Shown piece after piece: positions 1 to 5,803 of a stretch of 8,747 nt of DNA. The stretch lies in NCBI GenBank assembly GCA_045605385.1, contig JAZUPW010000004.1, forward strand, positions 1-8,747. Direction: 5' to 3'. Each line of letters starts with the position of its first letter. Within the stretch, counting starts at the first letter, position 1. The notes under the pieces were generated by a model, which made no database searches, was not told the DNA's origin, and saw nothing but the letters and a program-made list of their open reading frames with translations. The DNA comes from SIG607 sp045605385 (lineage in GTDB: Bacteria > Bacillota > Clostridia > Oscillospirales > Acutalibacteraceae). The translations under genes were made by a program, and so were the position numbers.

Positions 1-990
1 GAAATTGCCGCGCTTGTGCCTGAAAACGTTGAGCTTGTTTACTGGGATTATTTCACCTTTGGCAAGAGTCTTAGCGATAATATGATAAAAGCGCATAAGC
101 ATTTTAATAATCCTTTGTGGTTTGCAGGCGGTGTTCAAAGCTGGGGTGATTTTACAGCACATAACTCTTATGCAATTCATTGCACCAAAAATGCGCTGGA
201 CAGTTGTATTGAACAGGGAATTGACAATATAATTATGACCTGTTGGGGTGATGACGGCAACGAGGTAAGCAAATACCAAAGCATTCCGGTGCTTTTCTAT
301 GCCGCACAGCGTTTTTACGGTATAGACGATTATGAAGTTATAAAAGAAAACTTTAAGCAGATGTTCAATATTTCCTTTGAAGATTTCTTAAAGCTTCAAT
401 ATCCGAACCGCCTGAAAGAATTCAACGGCAGAAACGACGGATTTGGCGATAGATGTTTCTTTTATAACGATCCGTTTTTCGGCATTTATGATAACTTAGT
501 TACCGATGAGTTAGAAGAAAGCACCAAGAAATATGCTAATTATAAAGAGGAACTTTTAAGCCTTAAAAATTATGGCGAATACGGCTATTTGTTTGGTGGC
601 GCTGCTGCGCTTTGTGACTTCTTAAGCGTGAAAGTCTGCCTTGGTAAGCATACAAGAAAGGCTTATAAGGCAAACGATAAGAATGCGCTTAAAAATGTTG
701 TTAACGAATACGATTTATGTATTGAAAAACTAAATGCTTATTACGAAACCCTGCGTTATCAGTGGTATAAGGAAAACAAGCGTAACGGCTTTGAAATTCA
801 GGATATACGTCTTGGCGGTTTGCTTAAAAGACTTGAAGACTGCAAACGCGTTTTGCTTGAATATATAAACGGAGAAATTGAAGCAATACCGGAACTTGAC
901 GAAGAAATTCTGGACGGTGCTAACGATTGGTACGATAACAAGTGGGGCAAAATTGTAAGTGTAAACCACATTACTCAGTGGAGCTTCTGA
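1..990 (+). CDS. GcnA-like family 20 beta-N-acetylhexosaminidase, C-terminal half (5' end outside window)
   Basis: The reading frame is open from base 1 (Glu-Ile-Ala-Ala-Leu before the GTG at 16), so the GTG is an internal Val codon and the true start lies upstream. The 329 visible residues resemble the C-terminal half of GH20 enzymes of the Streptococcus GcnA type, which remove terminal GlcNAc/GlcN residues from glycans or chito-oligosaccharides. Recognisable segments are VYWDY near the left edge, the FAGG..SWG strand-loop, IMTCWGDDGNE (end of the TIM barrel, with a pocket tryptophan), and the helical C-terminal domain with FEIQDIRLGG and the KRLEDCKR helix. The catalytic Asp-Glu pair of GH20 would lie upstream and cannot be checked. 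A strong terminator follows directly, so this is the last gene of its transcript. A truncated paralogue follows it. Family assignment is by recognition of motifs and is fairly sure; the exact substrate is not. Confidence 0.85.
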   Translation, partial: EIAALVPENVELVYWDYFTFGKSLSDNMIKAHKHFNNPLWFAGGVQSWGDFTAHNSYAIHCTKNALDSCIEQGIDNIIMTCWGDDGNEVSKYQSIPVLFYAAQRFYGIDDYEVIKENFKQMFNISFEDFLKLQYPNRLKEFNGRNDGFGDRCFFYNDPFFGIYDNLVTDELEESTKKYANYKEELLSLKNYGEYGYLFGGAAALCDFLSVKVCLGKHTRKAYKANDKNALKNVVNEYDLCIEKLNAYYETLRYQWYKENKRNGFEIQDIRLGGLLKRLEDCKRVLLEYINGEIEAIPELDEEILDGANDWYDNKWGKIVSVNHITQWSF

Positions 991-994
991 TATT

Positions 995-1028
995 AAAAGG
1001 CAGTTCGGTTGAACTGCCTTTTGCTTTT
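995..1028 (+). terminator. Rho-independent terminator of the GH20 gene
   Basis: A perfect 12-bp stem (995-1006 with 1011-1022, core GGCAGTTC/GAACTGCC) has a GGTT loop and ends in a T-rich tract through 1028. It starts 5 bases after the GH20 stop codon. Confidence 0.9.
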
Positions 1029-1051
1029 GTAAATATTTTGACAAATATATA

Positions 1052-1261
1052 GGCTTCAAGGTACAGGATATCCGCTTGGGTGGTCTTGAAAAAAGACTTA
1101 AAAACTGTAAGCGTACGTTAGAAGACTATATAAACGGTAAAATTGAAACAATACCTCAACTTGATGAACCCGTAATTAAAAGACACGGTTATGAAGACAA
1201 AAAGGAATTTAAGTGGGGCAGGTTTGTTACCGCAAACCTAATATCTCATTATCACGTGTAA
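1052..1261 (+). pseudogene. 3' remnant of a second GH20 hexosaminidase gene
   Basis: From GGC at 1052 the frame encodes a second copy of the C-terminal tail of the upstream hexosaminidase. Starting at the shared Gly-Phe, 28 of the first 39 residues are identical, including QDIRLGG, KRL..CKR, YINGKIE and IP.LDE. Later KWG and V..N.I also align. It ends at its own TAA (1259-1261), followed by its own terminator. The rest of the gene, about 90 percent of a GcnA-like protein, is missing. The frame upstream of 1052 gives no convincing homology and hits a TGA at 1010-1012. No ribosome site or promoter is visible, and the only start nearby is a TTG at 1076. At the DNA level the two tails differ clearly, so this is an old paralogue cut back by deletion rather than a fresh duplication. 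Probably not translated. Confidence 0.85.
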
Positions 1262-1300
1262 AAGAAAAACGCGAAAGCCTTTGCTTTCGCGTTTTTCTTT
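1261..1300 (+). terminator. Rho-independent terminator behind the GH20 remnant
   Basis: An 18-bp perfect inverted repeat (1261-1278 with 1283-1300, core AACGCGAAAGC/GCTTTCGCGTT) has a CTTT loop and a T-rich right arm. It sits directly on the remnant's stop codon, as a terminator of the lost gene would. It is the second terminator in 300 bases on this strand. Confidence 0.9.
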
Positions 1301-1414
1301 TAAATAAGGTAATAAAAGGATAAGGCGTGGTTTTAAGATTGCAACCGCTGATTGCACAAAAATCTACCATCAATAAAAAGTTGTTTATTTTTTGTCAAAA
1401 ATTGTAATATATAC

Positions 1415-1443
1415 TTGAATATTTTCGCAACTGGTGGTATAAT
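1415..1443 (+). promoter_or_regulatory. Promoter of the P-loop protein gene
   Basis: TTGAAT (1415-1420), a 17-base spacer, then TATAAT (1438-1443) preceded by TGG, giving an extended -10. The predicted transcript starts near 1450 with a leader of about 35 bases. The AGGA at 1472-1475 is 9 bases before the ATG. The rest of 1301-1484 shows no other strong signal. Confidence 0.8.
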
Positions 1444-1484
1444 ACATTCGTTGTTTTAATTTTTTAAATTTAGGATTGATATAA

Positions 1485-2072
1485 ATGGCGAAAAGACTTA
1501 TTTTAGTAACATCACCGCCTGCTTGCGGAAAAACCTTTATTTCGCAGATGTTGGCAAAAAATTTATCACACGTAGTATATTTGGATAAAGATACTCTTAT
1601 TGGGCTTTCAAACGTTATATTTGATGTTGCAGGCCAAGAACGCAACAGAAGCTCAGACTTTTTTGAGGAAAAAATTAGAAACGTTGAATATGAAGTTGTT
1701 ATAGATTTAGCACTTGAAGCACTTCGTTATGAAGATAACGTTCTTATTAACGCTCCTTTTACAAGAGAAATAAGAGACCCTGAATATATGCACTCTTTAA
1801 AGAAAAAATTGGCTCCTTATAAGGCAAAACTTACTGTTGTGTGGGTAGAAACTACTCCCGAAGTTTGCCGTGAGCGTATGATAGAACGCAATTCAGACCG
1901 CGATACTTGGAAACTTGCTAACTGGGATGAATATATTAAGACAAGAGATTTCAATATTCCTCACTGTCTTAAAGGTTCTGCATCGGTAGATGATTTAATT
2001 ATTTTCAAAAACTCTACTACCGAAGAATTTGAAGAATCTATGAAATACGCGTTGTCTTATTTAGAAAAGTAA
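1485..2072 (+). CDS. P-loop NTPase of the AAA_33 / small kinase type, 195 aa
   Basis: A cytoplasmic protein with an N-terminal hydrophobic strand leading into a Walker A loop, SPPACGKT (residues 10-17). Its first position is Ser instead of the usual Gly of GxxxxGK[S/T]. LDKD (34-37) follows beta-2, as in kinases that use this Asp toward the substrate. NVLINAPF (85-92) is the Walker B-like strand, and the Arg-rich lid has R129, R131, R135 and R139. This order matches AAA_33 proteins, a group that includes small-molecule and nucleotide kinases, zeta-toxin-like and chloramphenicol-phosphotransferase-like enzymes. The phosphoryl acceptor cannot be read from the sequence. The ATG is supported by an AGGA 9 bases upstream and by the Walker A position near the N terminus. 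It stands alone: its own promoter lies in front and a bidirectional terminator behind. I expect ATP binding with good confidence and a kinase role with moderate confidence. Confidence 0.8.
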   Translation: MAKRLILVTSPPACGKTFISQMLAKNLSHVVYLDKDTLIGLSNVIFDVAGQERNRSSDFFEEKIRNVEYEVVIDLALEALRYEDNVLINAPFTREIRDPEYMHSLKKKLAPYKAKLTVVWVETTPEVCRERMIERNSDRDTWKLANWDEYIKTRDFNIPHCLKGSASVDDLIIFKNSTTEEFEESMKYALSYLEK

Positions 2073-2084
2073 TATTTTATAATA

Positions 2085-2140
2085 AAAAATTTAAGCATCG
2101 GAACTTCAAAGCGAAGTAATTCCGATGCTTAATTTTTATT
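2085..2140. terminator. Bidirectional terminator between convergent units
   Basis: A 13-bp stem TTAAGCATCGGAA (2091-2103) with TTCCGATGCTTAA (2120-2132) carries a small inner CTTC/GAAG helix. It is flanked by an A-run on the left and a T-run on the right, so it can stop transcripts from both sides. It lies between the P-loop gene (ends 2072) and the minus-strand S component gene (ends 2136). Confidence 0.85.
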
Positions 2141-2630
2141 TTGTCTTTTGAAGCACTTTAATTATTGGAATAATAAGCATTCCGCAGAAAAAATTGCTTA
2201 TTCCGTGAATAACATCAAAGGGGAGTCCTGCAATTATCCAGGCAAGGGTCCCTTTAAAGTCAAGACCGAAAAGTAACGCCTGTGCGGGGGCATAAAGTGT
2301 GCCGTATAAAAAACCGTGTAAAGCACATATAATCATATAAAGAAGAGGTTTTGACAGCACGTCTTGGGGCAGTAACATAGTAATACCCCAAAGAACAGCC
2401 CAGATATATAAATAGGCAATCCACCAACTTGCAAAGCCGTAAAAAATACCGCTTATAAGCACAAAAGTGTAAATTGGATATAAAGCTTTTTGACGAAAAA
2501 CTACCGTAAAAGCAATTGTGAACACACTAAGAAGATGTATATTAGGTAACACTTCGGTAATTAATTTAGAGGCGAACATAAGTGCGCCAAGTACGCCGAA
2601 AAGCGCAATTTCTTTTATAGAGGGCTTCAT
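2136..2630 (-). CDS. ECF transporter S component, predicted corrinoid-specific, 164 aa
   Basis: A small, very hydrophobic protein with about five to six membrane helices, roughly residues 6-26, 31-46, 50-66, 68-87, 95-122 and 127-158. Size and layout fit the substrate-binding S subunit of energy-coupling-factor transporters. Helix 1 contains ALMFA (16-20), an AxxxA pattern known in S components as the docking surface for EcfT. Conserved-looking motifs are LPNIHLL (28-34) and GLPFDVIHGISNF (135-147). Its ATG overlaps the TGA of the lipoprotein gene (ATGA, 2627-2630) and there is no strong ribosome site, so translation is probably coupled. The two genes share the upstream cobalamin riboswitch, so the predicted cargo is cobalamin or another corrinoid. 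That specificity is inferred from context, not read from residues. No EcfA, EcfA' or EcfT gene lies in the window, so it would have to share those subunits (group II ECF arrangement). Confidence 0.8.
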   Translation of the reverse strand: MKPSIKEIALFGVLGALMFASKLITEVLPNIHLLSVFTIAFTVVFRQKALYPIYTFVLISGIFYGFASWWIAYLYIWAVLWGITMLLPQDVLSKPLLYMIICALHGFLYGTLYAPAQALLFGLDFKGTLAWIIAGLPFDVIHGISNFFCGMLIIPIIKVLQKTK

Positions 2631-3061
2631 TTGTCTGCTTTGAAAACGTAATGAGATGCGGTGTTGATTTCGGTTGTATCAACGCCGCTTGTAGCATAAG
2701 CGCCGTCTACGTAAAACGCCCAATACATACCGTCTGTGTTGTAGTCGAGAGTTATGCCGTTAACGGTTTTCACATAAAGACCGTAATCGCCATCTTCACC
2801 TGCAATAAGACCGTTTTCAAGCAAAGCCTCGCCAACAACTGTTTTGTCGGTTTTAACAACAAAATCAGTCTGTTTGCCGTCTTTGTCAATTACGCTGAAG
2901 TTAAATGCAGTATTACCTTCGCCGCAAACAGTAGCGTTTGCCGAGGGAAGTGAAGCGTCAGCGCCTTTTTTCTCGCATCCTGTTATGCAAAGTGCCATAG
3001 CCGCAATAAGCACAATACAAACAATAAGTGTAAAAATAGAATGTAGTTTTCTGTTTTTCAT
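2627..3061 (-). CDS. Transcobalamin-like (DUF4430) surface lipoprotein, 144 aa
   Basis: Starts at the ATG at 3061, chosen because AAGGAG lies 9 bases upstream (3071-3076). The longer frame from 3127 would begin inside the riboswitch terminator. Residues 1-28 form a lipoprotein signal: basic MKNRK, a hydrophobic core and the lipobox ITGC with Cys29 as the lipid-anchored residue. A short linker leads to one DUF4430 domain (about 50-144), the fold named for the C-terminal domain of transcobalamin. Its typical features are visible: a GLIAGEDGDYGLYVKTVNGI-like segment and DGMYWAFYVDGAYATSGVD (from about 111). Anchored outside the membrane, it could capture a corrinoid and pass it to the S component encoded next, with which it overlaps by four bases. 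The riboswitch upstream supports this role. Domain assignment is sure; B12 binding is inference, because DUF4430 also occurs in cell-surface proteins with other jobs. Confidence 0.85.
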   Translation of the reverse strand: MKNRKLHSIFTLIVCIVLIAAMALCITGCEKKGADASLPSANATVCGEGNTAFNFSVIDKDGKQTDFVVKTDKTVVGEALLENGLIAGEDGDYGLYVKTVNGITLDYNTDGMYWAFYVDGAYATSGVDTTEINTASHYVFKADK

Positions 3062-3070
3062 ATTTGTATT

Positions 3071-3076
3071 CTCCTT
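3071..3076 (-). promoter_or_regulatory. Ribosome binding site fixing the lipoprotein start
   Basis: Read on the minus strand this is AAGGAG, 9 bases before the ATG at 3061. No comparable site precedes the longer in-frame start at 3127. Confidence 0.85.
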
Positions 3077-3094
3077 AAAATATATTAGTCTTTT

Positions 3095-3113
3095 AAACCG
3101 GCGCTCGCGGTTT
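3095..3113 (-). other. GC-rich leader hairpin, possible riboswitch L13 partner
   Basis: AAACCG/CGGTTT with loop CGAGCGC (minus strand) lies between the leader terminator and the ribosome site. Its GCGA could pair with the UCGC in the riboswitch L5 region (+ strand 3312-3315). L5-L13 kissing is a known feature of cobalamin riboswitches, but only four pairs are possible here, so this role is a guess. Confidence 0.35.
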
Positions 3114-3116
3114 GTT

Positions 3117-3142
3117 AAAAAACGCAAAGACTTTTTGCATTT
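3117..3142 (-). terminator. Leader terminator of the cobalamin riboswitch
   Basis: On the minus strand AAATGCAAA (3142-3134) pairs with TTTGCGTTT (3128-3120) across an AAGTC loop: 9 bp with one G-T pair. The TTT right after the stem (3119-3117) completes a six-T run (3122-3117) that begins within the right arm. It lies about 55 bases before the lipoprotein start, so it acts as an attenuator. Its left arm is the same sequence that closes the aptamer (P1), so the two structures exclude each other. Confidence 0.75.
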
Positions 3143-3358
3143 TGGATATTCCGACTTAGGGTAAAAGCACCGAAATATACCGCTTTTGGGCGGGTTTGGA
3201 TATTTCGCTTTACCTTACGGTTTTATATTTTTCAGCCTTCTCAGAAAAATCCAATGGCTTGTCCTTTGTTTGCGGCACAAAGTAAGAAAAATACAGTATA
3301 TAAACCTCACGGCGACGGGCTCGTACAGGATTTTCACCTGTTTCCCCAAAATGCAAAA
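3133..3358 (-). promoter_or_regulatory. Cobalamin (B12) riboswitch aptamer
   Basis: The minus-strand leader carries the landmarks of the cobalamin class (Rfam RF00174) in order. GGGGAAACAGGTGAAAATCC covers P3 and the B12-box region at 3347-3328, with ACAGG/CCTGT pairing. GCCCGTCGCCGTGA (3320-3307) is the L5 region. GGTTTATAT pairs with ATATAAAACC (P6-like). A long peripheral helix joins 3198-3214 to 3160-3181. The 3' core is AAGTCGGAATATCC (3157-3144), equivalent to AAGCC.GAAGACCTGCC in E. coli btuB. The ends pair perfectly over 13 bp (3346-3358 with 3133-3145); if transcription starts at 3354, as the -10 suggests, 9 of these pairs are in the RNA. It controls the lipoprotein and S component genes. 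Confidence 0.9.
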
Positions 3359-3360
3359 TA

Positions 3361-3389
3361 ATTATAACACACCTTAAAACGAATTTCTA
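3361..3389 (-). promoter_or_regulatory. Promoter of the riboswitch-controlled operon
   Basis: On the minus strand TATAAT (3366-3361) is preceded by TGT, an extended -10. A weak -35, TAGAAA (3389-3384), lies 17 bases further up. The expected start is the G at 3354, which places the first transcribed base inside P1 of the aptamer with almost no leader before it. Confidence 0.75.
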
Positions 3390-3404
3390 CAAAAAGTATT
3401 GTTT

Positions 3405-3454
3405 TTATAAAAAAATATGCACCCAAAAGTCAAACACTTTTATGGGTGCATATT
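3405..3454 (-). terminator. Terminator of the SGNH hydrolase-MFS operon
   Basis: A 12-bp stem AATATGCACCCA (3414-3425) with TGGGTGCATATT (3443-3454) and an inner AAAGT/ACTTT helix. On the minus strand it is followed by a T-run (complement of the A-run at 3409-3415). It begins 9 bases after the MFS stop codon and insulates the riboswitch promoter just beyond it. Confidence 0.9.
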
Positions 3455-3462
3455 AGTTTTGA

Positions 3463-4683
3463 TTAGTTTTTCTTTTTAAGTTTTTTGTAAATAAATATAG
3501 CCGTTAGTGGGAAAAGTGAAGCGAAAAGCATACCTATTTTCATACCAAGTTGTTCGGGTGTATATCCAAGCGAACTTGCAAGGGAAGTGCCGTTACTTAT
3601 AACGGTATCGGTTATAATTCCCACCAACTGCGGAGCTACTGAAGCGCCTAAGTCTCCGCCTGCCGCCATAACGGCAAATATAAACACACCGCCTTCGGTA
3701 AAACGGTCAGATGCCGCAATAAGGCTTCCAGGCCAAAGCATAGAAACGCAAAAACCGGTAAATGCACAGGCAATAAGTCCTAAAATAGCAATATCGGTTA
3801 AAGCAACGGTAAGGTAGCATATGGTTGCGCCTACAGCACCAAGAATTAAAACTTTTTCAATGTTTTTACCTATTTTAGCATATAGTGTTCTGCCCATACC
3901 AAGTGCTACGGCAAAAAGTGCTACGCCTAAAATATCACCTAAGGTTTTTGGAATACCCAATGCCTTTTCTAAAAAACTTGAACTCCATTGAGCCATAACA
4001 AGTTCTGAAGCGCCGCCTAAGAAAATGCCCGTAACTAAAAGAAGCACGGTTTTATTTTTAAAGAACGAAAGCGCGGCAGATGCCTTTTCGGGCGTTTCCA
4101 TAACAGGCATTTCTGATTTTGAAAAAAGTATAAAAGAACAAAGCGGAATTAAACAAAATCCTATTATAAGCCATTGCCAATGCTTAGAACCGAAAATCAT
4201 TAAAAACAGTGTGCTTATTATAACAACAGCAAAAGCACCCCAAGCGTAAATTGAATGCAGTTTGCTCATTTCTCTGTCGGGGTTATCGCTTGGCAGTGCC
4301 GCAACCGTAGGGCTTATAAGTACCTCTCCAAGACCTGCCGATGCTGAAAAAATTACAGTTCCTAAAGCCAAAGCCAAAAATACGTTGTTAGGCAAAAATG
4401 TAGGTAATATTGCAAAAATAAGAAGCCCGACAATACAGAAAAGAGGCATTATGGTTACTGTTTTTGCAATATTGAATTTATGTGAAAAGAAAGAAAAAAC
4501 AAGGTCAATTGAAAGCTGTGTTACAAAGTTAATAAGCACCAAAAGTCCTAATAATGAATACGAAACACCGTAAAGAGAACGAAAGGTAAGAAAAAGTATC
4601 GGCGGAACGTTGGAAACCACAGCCATAGATATATTTGCGCCGTAACAACCGCCTTTCACAAGTAAAGTGTTTTTATTTTCCAT
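3463..4683 (-). CDS. Major facilitator superfamily transporter, sugar/fucose-permease-like, 406 aa
   Basis: Twelve hydrophobic segments in two halves of six, with a charged central loop near residues 190-210 (SKSEMPVMETPEKA), show a standard MFS permease of the usual 400-residue size. ISPTVAALPSD and SKLHSIYAWGAF (about 125-150) resemble the LHSFY.WG segment of the fucose/glucose permease-like branch common in clostridia. The classic GxLaDrxGrk motif between helices 2 and 3 is not evident. Its ATG lies inside the end of the upstream SGNH hydrolase gene, an 11-base overlap (4673-4683), so the two are translated from one message and probably coupled. Context suggests it imports a sugar or glycoside that the hydrolase then deacylates. 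The substrate cannot be read from sequence. A strong terminator follows. Confidence 0.85.
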   Translation of the reverse strand: MENKNTLLVKGGCYGANISMAVVSNVPPILFLTFRSLYGVSYSLLGLLVLINFVTQLSIDLVFSFFSHKFNIAKTVTIMPLFCIVGLLIFAILPTFLPNNVFLALALGTVIFSASAGLGEVLISPTVAALPSDNPDREMSKLHSIYAWGAFAVVIISTLFLMIFGSKHWQWLIIGFCLIPLCSFILFSKSEMPVMETPEKASAALSFFKNKTVLLLVTGIFLGGASELVMAQWSSSFLEKALGIPKTLGDILGVALFAVALGMGRTLYAKIGKNIEKVLILGAVGATICYLTVALTDIAILGLIACAFTGFCVSMLWPGSLIAASDRFTEGGVFIFAVMAAGGDLGASVAPQLVGIITDTVISNGTSLASSLGYTPEQLGMKIGMLFASLFPLTAIFIYKKLKKKN

Positions 4684-5683
4684 TGTATTTTATTAATGCC
4701 TCTTTCAGTATCGGTTCAATTTTATCTGCCATAAGATGAAAACCGTAATCATTCGGATGACAACCGTCTATTGTGCAACAATGCGGTTCTTTATCTGCAA
4801 AAAACGTAGAGCCGTCTATAAAGTAAACGTTATCGTCCCCCTTGGCTTTTGCGTTTTCATAGGTCTGTTTAATTATATCGCGGTTTACTGTAACTTCCTC
4901 TTTAATAAAAGGCGCAGGGCGGCTTATCATAATAATAGGAAGTTTTGGGTGCGCTTCTCTTATAACGTTAAAGAAAGGTTCGTGGGTTGCTTTTAAATGT
5001 TCGCCGTTAGGCGCGTTATAATCGTAATCATAAACAAAAGCGCTCATATCAAAACTTGCAATAAACTTTGCAATAGGTATCTGACCTAAAGCGCGTGAAG
5101 AAAAACCGAAGTTATAAAAATCAAAATCAAGCCTGTTTGAAAGCAGAGCCGAATGGGTGTTGAAAAGGTTACAGGCGCAACCGCCTTCGGTAATGGAAGA
5201 ACCGAAGAAAATAACGGGTTTTTCGTATTTATAAGGGGTGGGTTCTTCAATTTTGGCGTCATCGGGAAAAGTAAGTGTAATATCTTCAATAATTTCGTTA
5301 CGCGGTAAGAAAATAAGAAGTTCTTCCATTTTGGCATTTTTCTTTACGGTTCCCGTAAAGGTCAGCGCATCATAGCGCTTAGGACCTATAATGCCTAAGT
5401 ATCTGAACTTATTTTTAGAGCCAAGCAAAACCTGACACGACTGGCAACCGTAAATAGACATACCAATATCTACCGTAAAGGTTTTAAGAGTTACGGTAAT
5501 ATCAAATTCTTTAGCATCTGTTTTAAATGCAAGTCGCGCTCCCGGGGTGCGTCTGCCTAAATCAGAACCGTCAAGCGACTCTTCAATTAATTCTTCAGGA
5601 AAACGGCGGAAATCCTTATTTTCTTCAAAAAAAGGAACACCGTAAATTTTAAAAGGTTTTTCTTTGCAACTGAATGTTTTCAT
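4673..5683 (-). CDS. SGNH/GDSL-family hydrolase with N-terminal beta domain, 336 aa
   Basis: Two parts. Residues 1-150 are beta-rich, with GRRTPGARLAFKTDA and the IYGCQSCQV segment, like the N-terminal domain found in front of SGNH esterases (SsfX3/CE2-like arrangement). Residues 155-336 form the SGNH hydrolase. Block I is GSSITEG (161-167) with nucleophile Ser163, and Ser162 replaces the Asp of GDS. Block II is NFGFSSRA (191-198), with the oxyanion Gly193. Block III is DYDYNAPNG with Asn223. Block V is DGCHPND, giving Asp306 and His309 of the catalytic triad. All key residues are present, so it should be active, most likely removing acetyl or other acyl groups from a carbohydrate. There is no signal peptide, so it acts in the cytoplasm, which fits coupling to the MFS permease gene it overlaps. 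Start ATG at 5683 has AGGT 7 bases upstream and a good promoter in front. Confidence 0.85.
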   Translation of the reverse strand: MKTFSCKEKPFKIYGVPFFEENKDFRRFPEELIEESLDGSDLGRRTPGARLAFKTDAKEFDITVTLKTFTVDIGMSIYGCQSCQVLLGSKNKFRYLGIIGPKRYDALTFTGTVKKNAKMEELLIFLPRNEIIEDITLTFPDDAKIEEPTPYKYEKPVIFFGSSITEGGCACNLFNTHSALLSNRLDFDFYNFGFSSRALGQIPIAKFIASFDMSAFVYDYDYNAPNGEHLKATHEPFFNVIREAHPKLPIIMISRPAPFIKEEVTVNRDIIKQTYENAKAKGDDNVYFIDGSTFFADKEPHCCTIDGCHPNDYGFHLMADKIEPILKEALIKYNGK

Positions 5684-5687
5684 AATA

Positions 5688-5738
5688 ATTACCTGCCCAA
5701 AATGTTATATGTTTGTTATAGTACTTATTTCAGGTAAT
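5688..5738. repeat. 8-bp inverted repeat flanking the SGNH promoter, possible operator
   Basis: ATTACCTG (5688-5695) and CAGGTAAT (5731-5738) are exact inverted copies separated by 35 bases. One touches the -35 hexamer and the other covers the ribosome site. Only the inner copy is transcribed, so an RNA hairpin is excluded; a protein-binding pair is possible. Chance occurrence cannot be ruled out. Confidence 0.4.
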
Positions 5739-5743
5739 GTCAA
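5715..5743 (-). promoter_or_regulatory. Promoter of the SGNH hydrolase-MFS operon
   Basis: On the minus strand a consensus TTGACA (5743-5738), a 17-base spacer and TATAAC (5720-5715). This is the best -35 in the window. The start is expected near 5708, leaving a leader of about 25 bases. Confidence 0.85.
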
Positions 5744-5756
5744 GATAAATTTTGTA

Positions 5757-5784
5757 TTGAATAATATTTATAATGTGTTAAAAT
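5757..5784 (+). promoter_or_regulatory. Promoter region of the HAD-MntP-DUF1653-AKR operon
   Basis: Two overlapping options exist. TTGAAT (5757-5762), 16 bases, then TAAAAT (5779-5784) preceded by TGT has both elements, but would leave almost no leader. TATAAT at 5769-5774 has a better -10 but only a poor -35 (TAAATT, 5746-5751). Either is divergent from the SGNH operon promoter. Confidence 0.6.
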
Positions 5785-5789
5785 GTTAT

Positions 5790-5795
5790 AGGTGA
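5790..5795 (+). promoter_or_regulatory. Ribosome binding site deciding the HAD start
   Basis: AGGTGA lies 9 bases before the ATG at 5804. The alternative GTG at 5792 is part of this site and has no ribosome site of its own. Confidence 0.8.
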
Positions 5796-5803
5796 TATTT
5801 TTT

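Noticed and set aside
730..1059. 109-residue minus-strand frame under the GH20 gene
   Set aside because: It is the reverse frame of a well-conserved GH20 tail and passes through the terminator, with no ribosome site.
3062..3127. Longer lipoprotein starting at 3127
   Set aside because: It would begin inside the riboswitch terminator and put about 22 charged residues before a normal lipoprotein signal. AAGGAG fixes the ATG at 3061.
3186..3377. 63-residue plus-strand frame over the riboswitch
   Set aside because: No ribosome site and no recognisable protein. The bases are explained by the cobalamin riboswitch on the other strand.
5792..5803. Longer HAD protein starting at GTG 5792
   Set aside because: This GTG is part of the AGGTGA ribosome site for the ATG at 5804, and the extra residues (MIFF) are not expected before the first HAD strand.
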